DNA of 31,113 bases from contig DATJFH010000170.1 of NCBI GenBank assembly GCA_035495815.1, positions 1-31,113 on the forward strand, written 5' to 3'. This document shows positions 1 through 8,062 of this stretch, in pieces. Position 1 is the first letter of the stretch, and every line of letters starts with the position of its first letter. Below the pieces are notes generated by a model. That model was not told where the DNA came from. It made no database searches and worked only from the letters and a program-made list of their open reading frames with translations. This stretch comes from DATJFH01 sp035495815. GTDB lineage: Bacteria > Acidobacteriota > Terriglobia > Bryobacterales > Bryobacteraceae. Position numbers and translations under genes: made by a program.

Positions 1-1
1 G

Positions 2-1390
2 GAATTTGCAAAAAAGAACGATGCCAAGCAGCTCGATCTGCGCTTCACCGACATTCCGAGCCTGCAGCATCACGTTTCCTATCCGATCAAACATCTGGAG
101 GAAAGCTCGTTCGAAGAGGGCTTCGGCATGGACGGCTCGAGCATCCGCGGATGGGCGGCGATCAACGAAAGCGACATGCTGCTGATCCCCGACCCGGCCA
201 CCGCCATGATGGATCCGTTCGCCGAGATCCCGACGCTGGTCATGCTGGGGGACGTGATCGATCCCATCACCAAGCAGCACTACGAGAGAGACCCGCGCTG
301 GATCGCCAAGAAAGCGGAGCTGCACCTTCAGAACAGCGGCGCCGGCGACACGGCCTTCTTCGGCGCGGAAGCCGAATTCTTCATTTTCGACAACGTCCGG
401 TTCGATCAGAACCAGCATTCCGGCTTCTATTTCATCGACGCCGAGGAGGGCCGCTGGAACTCGGGCCGCGAGCGCGACAATCTGGGCTACCGTCCCCGCT
501 ACAAGGAAGGCTATTTCCCCGTCCCGCCCACCGATCACTATCAGGACATGCGCGGCGAAATGGTCCAGACCATGATCAAATGCGGCCTGGACATCGAGTG
601 CCATCACCATGAGGTCGCCACCGGCGGACAGTGCGAGATCGATCAGAAGTTCGACACGCTGGTGAAGTCGGCCGACAACATGATGACGTACAAGTACGTC
701 GTCCGCAACGTGGCCAATCAGTATGGGAAGACCGTGACCTTCATGCCCAAGCCGCTGTTCCAGGATAACGGCAGCGGCATGCATACGCACCAGAGCATCT
801 GGAAGGGAGGCAAGCCCCTGTTCGCCGGAGATTGCTACGCCGGCCTCAGCCAGATGGCCCTGTGGTACATCGGCGGGCTGCTCAAGCACGCCCGGGCGCT
901 CTCCGCCATCATCGCCCCCACCACCAACAGCTACAAGCGCCTCGTACCCGGTTATGAGGCGCCGGTGAACCTGGCATACTCCCGCCGGAACCGCTCGGCC
1001 GCCTGCCGTATCCCCATGTACTCCGCCAGCCCCAAGGCGAAGCGCGTCGAGTTCCGCCCGCCGGACCCGTCCGCCAATCCCTACCTCGCGTTCGCCGCCA
1101 TGCTGATGGCCGGCCTCGATGGAGTGGTCAACAAGATCGAACCCGGCGAGCCGCTCGACAAGGACATCTACGATCTCTCGCCCGAAGAGATGAAGAACGT
1201 TCCCTCCATGCCGGCGTCTCTCGATGAAGCCCTCAGCTGCCTCGAAGACGACCACGCCTTCCTCACCAAGGGCGACGTTTTCAGCGAAGAGCTGATCGAA
1301 ACCTTCATCGATTACAAGCGCAAGAACGAGGCGGACGCGATCCGGCTGCGCCCCCACCCCTACGAGTTCGCGCTGTATTACGACGTCTAA
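2..1390 (+). CDS. glnA: Glutamine synthetase type I, 5' end outside window
   Basis: Catalyses ATP-dependent amidation of glutamate by ammonium in the cytoplasm. The reading frame is open from base 2, so the start codon lies before the window; 462 residues are visible and probably fewer than ten are missing compared with the usual ~470. Type I motifs appear in order: DLRFTD near the N-terminus, MDGSSIRGW (family DGSSI loop), AEAEFFIFD, GQCEIDQKF, NGSGMHTHQS and RVEFRPPDPSANPYLA. The tyrosine in DIYDLSPEE (codon 1169-1171) matches the adenylylated tyrosine of GSI-beta enzymes (Tyr397 in E. coli). The adenylyltransferase gene glnE lies one gene downstream, so covalent control is very likely. A strong intrinsic terminator follows the stop codon. 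Identification is essentially certain. Confidence 0.97.
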   Translation, partial: EFAKKNDAKQLDLRFTDIPSLQHHVSYPIKHLEESSFEEGFGMDGSSIRGWAAINESDMLLIPDPATAMMDPFAEIPTLVMLGDVIDPITKQHYERDPRWIAKKAELHLQNSGAGDTAFFGAEAEFFIFDNVRFDQNQHSGFYFIDAEEGRWNSGRERDNLGYRPRYKEGYFPVPPTDHYQDMRGEMVQTMIKCGLDIECHHHEVATGGQCEIDQKFDTLVKSADNMMTYKYVVRNVANQYGKTVTFMPKPLFQDNGSGMHTHQSIWKGGKPLFAGDCYAGLSQMALWYIGGLLKHARALSAIIAPTTNSYKRLVPGYEAPVNLAYSRRNRSAACRIPMYSASPKAKRVEFRPPDPSANPYLAFAAMLMAGLDGVVNKIEPGEPLDKDIYDLSPEEMKNVPSMPASLDEALSCLEDDHAFLTKGDVFSEELIETFIDYKRKNEADAIRLRPHPYEFALYYDV

Positions 1391-1408
1391 AGCGCTCGCT
1401 CTTTCATC

Positions 1409-1458
1409 AGCCGGAGGCCCGGGTCTGGTTCCAGCCCCTGCCTCCGGCTTTTTCTTTT
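1409..1458 (+). terminator. Intrinsic terminator after glnA
   Basis: A perfect 10-bp stem, AGCCGGAGGC (1409-1418) paired with GCCTCCGGCT (1440-1449), is followed by TTTTCTTTT (1450-1458). The loop can extend the helix through GGG-CTGG (1421-1428) against CCAG-CCC (1431-1437). It begins 19 nt after the glnA stop, and its T-tract ends directly before the next start codon at 1460/1469. Confidence 0.9.
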
Positions 1459-1468
1459 CGTGACCTCG

Positions 1469-1963
1469 ATGACCGGACACATCCTGCAGATCAACACCTC
1501 CCGCGGCGGCCTCCCCAAACGGCCCGTGCCGGATGGTTACATCACGCCTCTCGGACTGGAGGGGGATCAGTGCGCGCACCCGGAAATCCACGGCGGCGCG
1601 AGGCAGGCCATCCTGCTCGTCGCCTCCGAAGTCATCGATGAATTGAAGGCGCGCGGCTATCCTGTCTTCTACGGGGCCCTCGGAGAGAACCTCACTACCC
1701 GCGGCCTCGACCGCCGGCAGCTGCGCCTCGGCCAGCGCCTGCGCGCCGGCGGCGCCGTGCTGGAACTCACCAAGGTCCGGGTCCCGTGCGGTTCCCTCGA
1801 TATCTACGGACCGGCCATCAAACAGGAGATCTACGACAAGCGCGTCAAGGCGGGCGATCCCGGCTCGCCACGCTGGGGAATGAGCGGCTTCTACGCCTCC
1901 GTCGTCGAGCCCGGACCCGTGCAGGTTCAGGATATAATCGCCGTGGAGGCTACGTTAGCCTGA
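1469..1963 (+). CDS. MOSC-domain protein
   Basis: A stand-alone MOSC domain of about 164 residues. The fold is shared with the C-terminus of molybdenum cofactor sulfurases and with YiiM/YcbX-like proteins; it handles sulfur or molybdenum-cofactor-linked reductive chemistry. Visible hallmarks are the N-terminal LEGDQCAHPEIHGG segment, YGALGENLTTRG, and the conserved cysteine in VRVPCGSL (about Cys107). ATG 1469 is chosen; GTG 1460, three codons upstream in frame, is the alternative. Neither has a Shine-Dalgarno, because the T-tract of the glnA terminator occupies that space. Its stop codon overlaps the probable glnE start. The specific substrate cannot be told from sequence. Confidence 0.85.
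   Translation: MTGHILQINTSRGGLPKRPVPDGYITPLGLEGDQCAHPEIHGGARQAILLVASEVIDELKARGYPVFYGALGENLTTRGLDRRQLRLGQRLRAGGAVLELTKVRVPCGSLDIYGPAIKQEIYDKRVKAGDPGSPRWGMSGFYASVVEPGPVQVQDIIAVEATLA
1933..1949 (+). promoter_or_regulatory. Candidate -10 box plus Shine-Dalgarno for glnE
   Basis: A perfect TATAAT (1933-1938) lies in the 3' end of the MOSC gene, and GGAGG (1945-1949) follows 6 nt later. An RNA starting about 7 nt after the -10 would begin at the Shine-Dalgarno, 10 nt before CTG 1960. No convincing -35 element is visible. This supports a glnE start near 1960 rather than at GTG 2041. Confidence 0.45.
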
Positions 1964-4845
1964 CGACGGCAAATCTGATCGTTGGAGCCCACTCCCTGCC
2001 GGAAGGGATCGCCAACCGAGTCCGGCTCCTGCTTGCCTCCGTGCCCGACCCGATTCAGGCGGAGCGCTTCCTCCACCGCCTGGAACAGGAAGCTCCGGCC
2101 GCCTTTGAACGCATCGCCAGCTCACCCGCCGCTCTCCGCTACGCCCTGGTTACGTTTTCCTACAGCCACTTCCTTTCCGAAGCGATCCTCCGCTACCCGG
2201 AATGGCTGCTCCAGGTTTCCACGGTGGGCGATCTGCACCGGGTGCTCTCCGTGGAGGAAATCTCCGCCCGCCTGGACGAGTTCCTCGGGCCGCACGCCTC
2301 GGGGCCGCCCTCACCGCTGGCGCTGGCCCGCTTCCGCCGCCGCATTCTGCTCCGCATCGTCTTGCGGGACGTGCTGGGAATGGCCACGCTGTCGGACGTC
2401 ACCGAGGAGCTTTCCAACCTCTCGGACGCCTTGCTCGAATCCGCCTACCAGGGCATCCGGCGCGAGCTCGTGGCCCGCCACGGCGTTCCCCTTTACGTGG
2501 ACCCGGACGGAACGGCTGTCGAGTGCGGCTTCGCCGTCATCTCGCTCGGCAAGCTCGGCGGGAAGGAGTTGAATTACAGCTCCGACATCGACCTGATGTT
2601 CATCTATACGGCCCAGGGCCATACCGACGGACCCGAGCCGGTCAGCAACAAGGAGTTCTTCAAGAAGGTCGCCAACCGCTACACCGAGCTGCTTTCCACC
2701 TACACCGCCGAGGGTTTCTGCTATCGCGTGGATCTGCGGCTGCGGCCGGACGGCCGCCACGGCGAGGTTTGCATCTCGCTCGAGGGCGCCCGCGAGTACT
2801 ACCGGACCCGGGGACGCGATTGGGAGCTGCAGATGCTGATCAAGGCCCGCGTCTCGGCCGGCGACCGCGAGCTGGGACGCGAGCTGCTCGATTTCGTCGA
2901 GCCCCTGATCTATTCGACCACCACCGATTTCCGCGCCGTCGAATCGGTATCCGAAACCCGCGAGCGCATCAGCGAAAAGCTGGCCTCCCGCCCGCGCAAG
3001 GCCTCCGCGCCGGCTAACAGCGGCCTCGACATCAAGTTGTGCCCGGGCGGCATTCGCGACATCGAATTCCTGGTGCAGTGCCTGCAGCGCCTGCATGGCG
3101 GCCGCGAACCCTGGGTCCGGCATGGCGGCACCCGCCTGGCCCTGTTTCGACTGCGCGGCAAGGACCTCCTCTCGGCGGCCGAATACTCCCGCCTCGCCTC
3201 CGCCTACGAGTTCCTGAGGAATCTGGAGCACCGGCTGCAGTTCTACGACGACCGCCAGACCCACACTCTTCCCGCCGATACCGAAACGCTGGAGCGGATC
3301 GCCCGCAAGATGCCGGCCAGCCGTCCCGGTGAAACCGCCAACGCCGAATCCCTCATGGCCCGCCTGCTCACCCATCTGGCCGAGGTCCGCGACGTCTACG
3401 AGCGCGTCATTCACGCGCAGAAGCCCATGTATTACCTGATGGCGGCGCCGGAGACGCCGCCCGCCGAGGAGAGTCCGCCCGCGCCCGCCGCCGATTTGCC
3501 CTCGGCCGCGGTCGCCAGCAGTCTTGTGAAATTTCTCGACCAGAGAGCCCCGCATGTGGCCGCCGTCCTCGCCCGCTCCGCCCCGCGGCGCAGCAGCGAG
3601 CGCTTTGAGCACTTCCTCGAAAAGGTTCTGGCCGATCCCGATGTGCTCGGCCGCCTCGAGGCCGATCCGAATCTGGTCGAATCCGTGATCGACCTGTTCG
3701 AGCACAGCCAGCACTTCTCCGATCAGTTGATCCGCACTCCCGCGCTCGTCGCCGAGTTGAACCCGCTGCCCCCCGGTGAGAGCCGGATGGCCGGCGCCGA
3801 ATCGGCCCAGGACGCCGGCGAAATGCGCCGCTCTTTTCACCGCGCCATGCTGCGCATCCAGGGGGAAAGCGTCATCGGCAAGGTTCCCATCTTCACCACG
3901 CTCGAGCACACCTCCGGCCTGGCCGATACCGTGGTCTGTACCGCCTACCGCCTCGCGCTGGCCCAGGCGATCGAAAATAATCCCCCCGCCCAGGCCTCCT
4001 ACGCTCCCGCCGGTCAAATGATGGTGATCGCTCTCGGACGCCTGGGGATGCGCGAGTTCGATCTCGCTTCCGACGCCGATCTCTGCTTCGTCATCCCTGA
4101 CGGCGACGCCTCCGAGACCCTGTTCTGGACCGGCGTGGCCGAGCGCATGATCGACCTCATCAGCTCCTACACCGGCGACGGCGTGGTTTTCACCGTGGAT
4201 ACACGGCTGCGTCCCAACGGACGCGAAGGCGCGCTGGTGCAGACCGAAGGCTCGTACAAGGATTACTTCGCCAAACACGCCGAGGCCTGGGAAGGGATCT
4301 CCTACATGAAATCGCGCGCGGTCGCCGGCGATGCCGAGCGCGCGACGGCCTTCCTCAACGAGCTGCAGGATGTAGACTGGCGCCGCTACGGACAGAGCGG
4401 CCGCTCCCGCAAGCAGCTGGCCGAGATGCGCGCGCGCCTCGAAAGGGAGCAGGGCGCCCGCAATCCGCTCAAAGCCGGCCGCGGCGGCTACTACGACATC
4501 GACTTCGCTCTCATGTACCTCCGGCTCAAGGGCGCCGGGATTTTCTATAAAGTGCTCAACACCCCCCAGCGCATCGATGTCATCGAAAAAATGGGACACC
4601 TCGAGCGCGAGGATGCCGCCTTCCTGCGCGACTCGGCCACCTTTTACCGCGCCATCGATCACGGCCTGCGGGTTTCCTCCGGCCAGGCGGCGGGAAAGCT
4701 GCCCGCCTCGCAGATGCAATTGGAGATCCTCACCGAGCTGGTCTACCGGTGGATACCGCCCCACATGAGCGATCAGCCGCTGGCCGCCAAACTTTCGCAG
4801 GTTCGAAAGCGCACCCGGGAGTTCTTCCACAGGTTATTTGGTTAA
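1960..4845 (+). CDS. glnE: Bifunctional glutamine synthetase adenylyltransferase / adenylyl-removing enzyme
   Basis: Adds AMP to, and removes it from, the regulatory tyrosine of glutamine synthetase according to PII state. It shows the duplicated architecture of GlnE. The N-terminal deadenylylating nucleotidyltransferase carries KLGGKELNYSSDIDLMF (about residue 200) and VDLRLRPDGR, then the GlnD-like helical motif CPGGIRDIEFLVQ. A Pro/Ala-rich linker follows near 3450-3510. The C-terminal adenylylating domain carries RLGMREFDLASDADLCF (about residue 690), VDTRLRPNGREG and GRGGYYDIDFALM. From CTG 1960 the length is 961 aa, against 946 in E. coli. The next classical start is GTG 2041, but residues before it already look like the GlnE N-terminal helix, and GGAGG sits 10 nt before CTG 1960. 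The only earlier classical start (GTG 1786) lies deep inside the MOSC gene. Function is sure; the start is not. Confidence 0.95.
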   Translation: MTTANLIVGAHSLPEGIANRVRLLLASVPDPIQAERFLHRLEQEAPAAFERIASSPAALRYALVTFSYSHFLSEAILRYPEWLLQVSTVGDLHRVLSVEEISARLDEFLGPHASGPPSPLALARFRRRILLRIVLRDVLGMATLSDVTEELSNLSDALLESAYQGIRRELVARHGVPLYVDPDGTAVECGFAVISLGKLGGKELNYSSDIDLMFIYTAQGHTDGPEPVSNKEFFKKVANRYTELLSTYTAEGFCYRVDLRLRPDGRHGEVCISLEGAREYYRTRGRDWELQMLIKARVSAGDRELGRELLDFVEPLIYSTTTDFRAVESVSETRERISEKLASRPRKASAPANSGLDIKLCPGGIRDIEFLVQCLQRLHGGREPWVRHGGTRLALFRLRGKDLLSAAEYSRLASAYEFLRNLEHRLQFYDDRQTHTLPADTETLERIARKMPASRPGETANAESLMARLLTHLAEVRDVYERVIHAQKPMYYLMAAPETPPAEESPPAPAADLPSAAVASSLVKFLDQRAPHVAAVLARSAPRRSSERFEHFLEKVLADPDVLGRLEADPNLVESVIDLFEHSQHFSDQLIRTPALVAELNPLPPGESRMAGAESAQDAGEMRRSFHRAMLRIQGESVIGKVPIFTTLEHTSGLADTVVCTAYRLALAQAIENNPPAQASYAPAGQMMVIALGRLGMREFDLASDADLCFVIPDGDASETLFWTGVAERMIDLISSYTGDGVVFTVDTRLRPNGREGALVQTEGSYKDYFAKHAEAWEGISYMKSRAVAGDAERATAFLNELQDVDWRRYGQSGRSRKQLAEMRARLEREQGARNPLKAGRGGYYDIDFALMYLRLKGAGIFYKVLNTPQRIDVIEKMGHLEREDAAFLRDSATFYRAIDHGLRVSSGQAAGKLPASQMQLEILTELVYRWIPPHMSDQPLAAKLSQVRKRTREFFHRLFG

Positions 4846-4850
4846 CGAAT

Positions 4851-4859
4851 TGCTAGAAT
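4851..4859 (+). promoter_or_regulatory. Extended -10 promoter candidate
   Basis: TGCTAGAAT is an extended -10 (TGn plus TAGAAT, 4854-4859) located between the glnE stop and GTG 4867. Only 7 nt separate it from the GTG, so the transcript would start at or next to the start codon (leaderless arrangement). Confidence 0.45.
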
Positions 4860-4866
4860 CAGGTTA

Positions 4867-5727
4867 GTGTCAAGGGCCATTGCAGTTTTCTTCGCTGTTT
4901 TCAGCTTGGCGACTTCGGCCTCGCCGGTCCGGGCGGATGAGAAGTCGGCTGATCTCGACCACGCCTTTTCCCGCTTGTATAACTTCGATTTCCCCGGAGC
5001 GCACACCGTACTCGACCGCCGGATCGCAATCGACCCGTCCGATCCCATCGGTTATGCCGTCAAATCTTCGGCTTATCTGTTCTCCGAGCTCGACCGGTTG
5101 TCGATCCTCGAGAGCGAATTCTTCTCCGACGACGAGCGCATCGCCGAGAAGAAAAAGCTGAAGCCGGACCCGGCCGTGCGGGCCAGCCTGATGAAAGCCA
5201 TCGGCGACGCCCAGTCCCGCGCCCAGACCGTGCTCAACGCCGACCCCAACGATCAGAACGCGCTGTTCGCCATGTGTATCACGACCGGCGTGCAAACCGA
5301 TTACACGGCGCTGGTCGAGAAGAAGCAGATCAGCAGCCTCTCCATGGTGAAAAAGGGCGCCCTCTACGCGCAGCGGCTCCTGAAGCTGAATCCCAAGTTT
5401 TATGACGCCTATCTCACCACGGGTGTGACCGAATACGTCATCGGCAGCCTCCCGTTTTTCGTGCGCTGGTTCATTCGCGTGGAGAATATCAACGGGAACA
5501 AGGAGCAGGGCATGAAGACCGTGGAGATCGTGGCGTCCAAGGGCCATTATCTGAAGCCGTTCGCCAAGATCCTGCTCGCGGTGGCCCACCTGCGGGAGAA
5601 GAAGCCCCGTGTGACGGAGCAGATTCTGGCGGAGCTGGTGAACGATTATCCCGAGAATCCGCTGTTCAAGAAGGAGCTGTCGCAGCTCAGCGCCAAGCTG
5701 CAAAGCGGCGGGCCGTTAGGCCAGTAA
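4867..5727 (+). CDS. Exported helical-repeat (TPR-like) protein of unknown role
   Basis: A 286-residue protein with an N-terminal signal peptide: a hydrophobic stretch after SRA and probable cleavage near SPVRA/DEK, so it is predicted periplasmic. The rest is alpha-helical with TPR-like spacing, for example YAQRLLKLNPKFYDAYLTTG and AEQ/AELVNDYPENPLF-type helix pairs. No catalytic motif is seen. The GTG start is chosen because it gives an intact signal peptide; there is almost no Shine-Dalgarno, but an extended -10 lies 7 nt upstream. It converges with the M55 peptidase gene, leaving 3 nt between stops. I do not recognise a named family beyond TPR-like. Confidence 0.75.
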   Translation: MSRAIAVFFAVFSLATSASPVRADEKSADLDHAFSRLYNFDFPGAHTVLDRRIAIDPSDPIGYAVKSSAYLFSELDRLSILESEFFSDDERIAEKKKLKPDPAVRASLMKAIGDAQSRAQTVLNADPNDQNALFAMCITTGVQTDYTALVEKKQISSLSMVKKGALYAQRLLKLNPKFYDAYLTTGVTEYVIGSLPFFVRWFIRVENINGNKEQGMKTVEIVASKGHYLKPFAKILLAVAHLREKKPRVTEQILAELVNDYPENPLFKKELSQLSAKLQSGGPLGQ

Positions 5728-5730
5728 GCC

Positions 5731-6567
5731 TCAGGGCCTCCATCGTATCCAGGCTTCCATGAAATCCTTGCCGCGGTAGCGGATGGTGCGGGCGTCGATC
5801 CTCTCCGAGCCGGGTCCCAGCGTGGTCGAGGGCAGCGGTGTGCTGCGCGTGCTCGATTCCACTTCGATCGTCACCGGCCCGCTCAGCTTGTAGGGTTTCA
5901 TCGCCGCCAGATTCTGCCACGCGCGCCGCGCCGTCTCGCGAATCAGGTCGCGGGCCGCGGCGGCCGAGAGGGAGAGGCAGGAATAGTATCCCAGCCCCTC
6001 CTTCACCACGGCCATTTCCGCCGACGGGGCGATCGCCTTCAGGTCCGCGGCCGCCGCCTGATCGCCGCTGAGCATGATCACCGGCACGCCGTACCACCCG
6101 GCCAGCGCCGTCCGCGTCTCGATCTCGCCCACCGGACTGCCGTTCATCAGGATCTTCTGAATTCCCAGGGAGCTGTAGCTGTGCGCCATCACGCCGCCTT
6201 TCATGTTGGCCTTCCCGTGCTGGCCGATGAAGGCCATCGCGGTATAGCCCCGCTCCATGGTCATGTCCGGCCCCATGGCCCCCATCAGCAGCCTGGCTTT
6301 CGGATGGATCGTCAGGGCGGAGAGCGTCTGGCTGCCGTCGTGCCCGTCCCAGACCACGACCTCGCCGGCGCCGGCGCTCAGAAAGCCGTCGACGGCGGCG
6401 TTGATCTCGCCGGTCAGGAGCTGCCGCATCTCCGAATCCTTGGGGTCGGTCTGGTCCTGCCGGCAGACACCGGCCACCCCCTCGGCGTCGGTGATGATGA
6501 ACACGGATTTTCGGGCTTGCGCCCAGCCGCATGACACGCAGAAAAGCAGCAGAATCGGAAGTCTCAT
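5731..6567 (-). CDS. Exported M55-family D-aminopeptidase (DppA-like)
   Basis: Zinc-dependent peptidase of family M55, whose type member DppA removes N-terminal D-amino acids from peptides. Metal-ligand motifs of the family are in order: TDAEGVAGV (Asp27, Glu29), WDGHDGS (His76), GQHGKA (His117) and NGSPVGE (Glu148). All five expected ligands are therefore present. Unlike cytoplasmic DppA, this 278-residue protein starts with a signal peptide (MRLPILLLFCVSCGWAQA, probable cleavage before RKS), so it probably acts in the periplasm, perhaps on peptidoglycan or D-amino-acid peptides (inference). ATG 6567 is chosen over upstream in-frame starts because it begins the signal peptide. It diverges from the P450 gene. 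Confidence 0.88.
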   Translation of the reverse strand: MRLPILLLFCVSCGWAQARKSVFIITDAEGVAGVCRQDQTDPKDSEMRQLLTGEINAAVDGFLSAGAGEVVVWDGHDGSQTLSALTIHPKARLLMGAMGPDMTMERGYTAMAFIGQHGKANMKGGVMAHSYSSLGIQKILMNGSPVGEIETRTALAGWYGVPVIMLSGDQAAAADLKAIAPSAEMAVVKEGLGYYSCLSLSAAAARDLIRETARRAWQNLAAMKPYKLSGPVTIEVESSTRSTPLPSTTLGPGSERIDARTIRYRGKDFMEAWIRWRP

Positions 6568-6575
6568 TCGGAAGT

Positions 6576-6602
6576 ATGGTATCAGCCCCCCGGGCTTGTC
6601 AC
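6576..6602 (-). promoter_or_regulatory. Candidate promoter for M55 peptidase
   Basis: On the minus strand GTGACA (6602-6597) is followed 15 nt later by TACCAT (6581-6576), 8 nt before ATG 6567. The spacer is shorter than the usual 16-18 nt. The -35-like element overlaps that of the divergent P450 promoter. Confidence 0.35.
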
Positions 6603-6624
6603 ATCCGCCCCTTCGAATTACTAT
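6596..6624 (+). promoter_or_regulatory. Promoter candidate for cytochrome P450
   Basis: TTGTCA (6596-6601) and TACTAT (6619-6624) are separated by exactly 17 nt, giving five and four-to-five matches to the sigma-70 consensus. The start codon is 16 nt after the -10 and lacks a clear Shine-Dalgarno. The -35 shares bases with the M55 promoter on the other strand. Confidence 0.55.
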
Positions 6625-6640
6625 CAGAAAGAACGCCGCC

Positions 6641-7846
6641 ATGAACCTGTTCGCCGACGAGATTCGCCGCGATCCGTATCCGCTCTACAGCCGGATGCGA
6701 ACCGATTCTCCGCTGCTCCGCGTGCCGCCGCCCTTCGACGCCTGGCTCGTCTTCGACTATGAGACCGTGAAGTGGATCCTGAGCGATCACCAGGTCTTCA
6801 GCTCCCGCGTGCGGGCGCCCAAATGGTTTACCTTTTTCGATCCGCCCGAACATACGAAGCTGCGAAACCTCATCTCGCAAGCCTTCCATCCCCGCATGGC
6901 TGCGGAACTCGAACCGCGCATCCGCGCCCTCTCCCGGCAGCTCCTCGACCGGAACGCCGTTGGCGGCGAAATGGACCTGGCAGCCGATTTCTCCATCCCG
7001 CTGGCCATGCAGGTCATCGCCGGAATCATCGGGATCCCGCTCGAGGAGTGGGCCCAATACCGCCAGTGGAGCGATGTCATCCTGCGCCTCAGCTACACGC
7101 GATCGGGCGGCCCGGAAGCGGAGCTGGCCATGCGCGATTTCAATGCCGTCACGCTCGAAATGGACGCCTGGCTCGCCCCCATGATCGAGCGCCGGCGCGG
7201 CGCCGCCGGGGACGATCTGCTGACCCGCCTCATGAAAGCCGAAATCGACGGCGAAACGCTTTCGCAAAAGGAGATCCTCGGTTTTTTTCAGCTCCTCATC
7301 GTGGCCGGCCAGGAGACCACCGCCAACCTGATCAACAACGCCGTGCTGTGCTTCCTCGAGCATCCCGGCCAACTCGCCCGCCTGCTCGCAGAGCCCGGCC
7401 TCCTGCCCGGCGCGATCGAAGAGGTCCTGCGCTACCGGTCGCCACTGCAGTGGATCATGCGGACGCCGGGCCGCGATGTGGAGGTCCACGGCCGGACGAT
7501 CCCCGCCGGCGGCCTCGTGCTCCCCATGATGGGCTCGGCAAACCGCGATCCGCGGCAATTTCCGGATGCGGACAGTTTCGACATCCGCCGCGATCCGAAT
7601 CCGCATGTCTCCTTCGGGCACGGGATTCATTTCTGCCTGGGGGCGGCGCTTTCGCGCCTGGAATCGAAGATCGCGCTCTCCGACCTCCTGCGGCGGTTCC
7701 AATCTTTCGAGCTCGCGTCCGGTCAACCCTGGGAGCCGCGCCAGGCGCTGAACGTACATGGCCCCGCGAGCCTGCCCATCCGTTTCACGCTGGCTCGCGA
7801 GGCCGCGGCGCCGCAGCCACGTCCGCACGCGCCGCCATCACGGTGA
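6641..7846 (+). CDS. Cytochrome P450
   Basis: A soluble bacterial class I-type P450 of 401 residues, the usual length. Motifs: I-helix oxygen-activation motif AGQETT (222-227), ExxR pair in EEVLRYRSP (Glu261/Arg264), the meander (NRDPRQFPDADSFDIRRDPN) and the haem loop FGHGIHFCLG with ligand Cys332. No membrane anchor is seen. No ferredoxin or ferredoxin reductase is encoded in the window, so electron partners must come from elsewhere. The substrate is unknown; nothing around it suggests a natural-product cluster. ATG 6641 is chosen because it directly precedes the conserved ADEIRRDPYPLYSRMR N-terminus, although the frame is open much further upstream. Confidence 0.95.
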   Translation: MNLFADEIRRDPYPLYSRMRTDSPLLRVPPPFDAWLVFDYETVKWILSDHQVFSSRVRAPKWFTFFDPPEHTKLRNLISQAFHPRMAAELEPRIRALSRQLLDRNAVGGEMDLAADFSIPLAMQVIAGIIGIPLEEWAQYRQWSDVILRLSYTRSGGPEAELAMRDFNAVTLEMDAWLAPMIERRRGAAGDDLLTRLMKAEIDGETLSQKEILGFFQLLIVAGQETTANLINNAVLCFLEHPGQLARLLAEPGLLPGAIEEVLRYRSPLQWIMRTPGRDVEVHGRTIPAGGLVLPMMGSANRDPRQFPDADSFDIRRDPNPHVSFGHGIHFCLGAALSRLESKIALSDLLRRFQSFELASGQPWEPRQALNVHGPASLPIRFTLAREAAAPQPRPHAPPSR

Positions 7847-8062
7847 CGTTACCCCGCGCGCCGGCCATCCCGTCAGCGGCAAACTCGAGGCGACGACCCC
7901 AAAATCGAAGTTCGCTAAGCCACGTTGGGCTCAATCCACCTGTCCGGTGTCGGCATGGACCTGTCGTCCGGCATTGATGTTCGAAGGCGTGACCGCGCGT
8001 AACCAGGTATGCTCGAATACGTCTAACGCTGCGGCAGGCTCCGTCGTCCGGCCGACAACCCT
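7847..8062. other. 216-bp intergenic region, nothing firm
   Basis: Spacer between the P450 stop and the secreted repeat protein. I see no convincing gene, terminator or paired -35/-10. A lone TATGCT (8009-8014) is too far from the next start to call. Confidence 0.4.

Noticed and set aside
2311..4830. Long (839-codon) open frame antisense to glnE.
   Set aside because: The plus-strand frame carries all GlnE motifs. The antisense product has no recognisable domain and biased composition, as expected from high GC at third codon positions.
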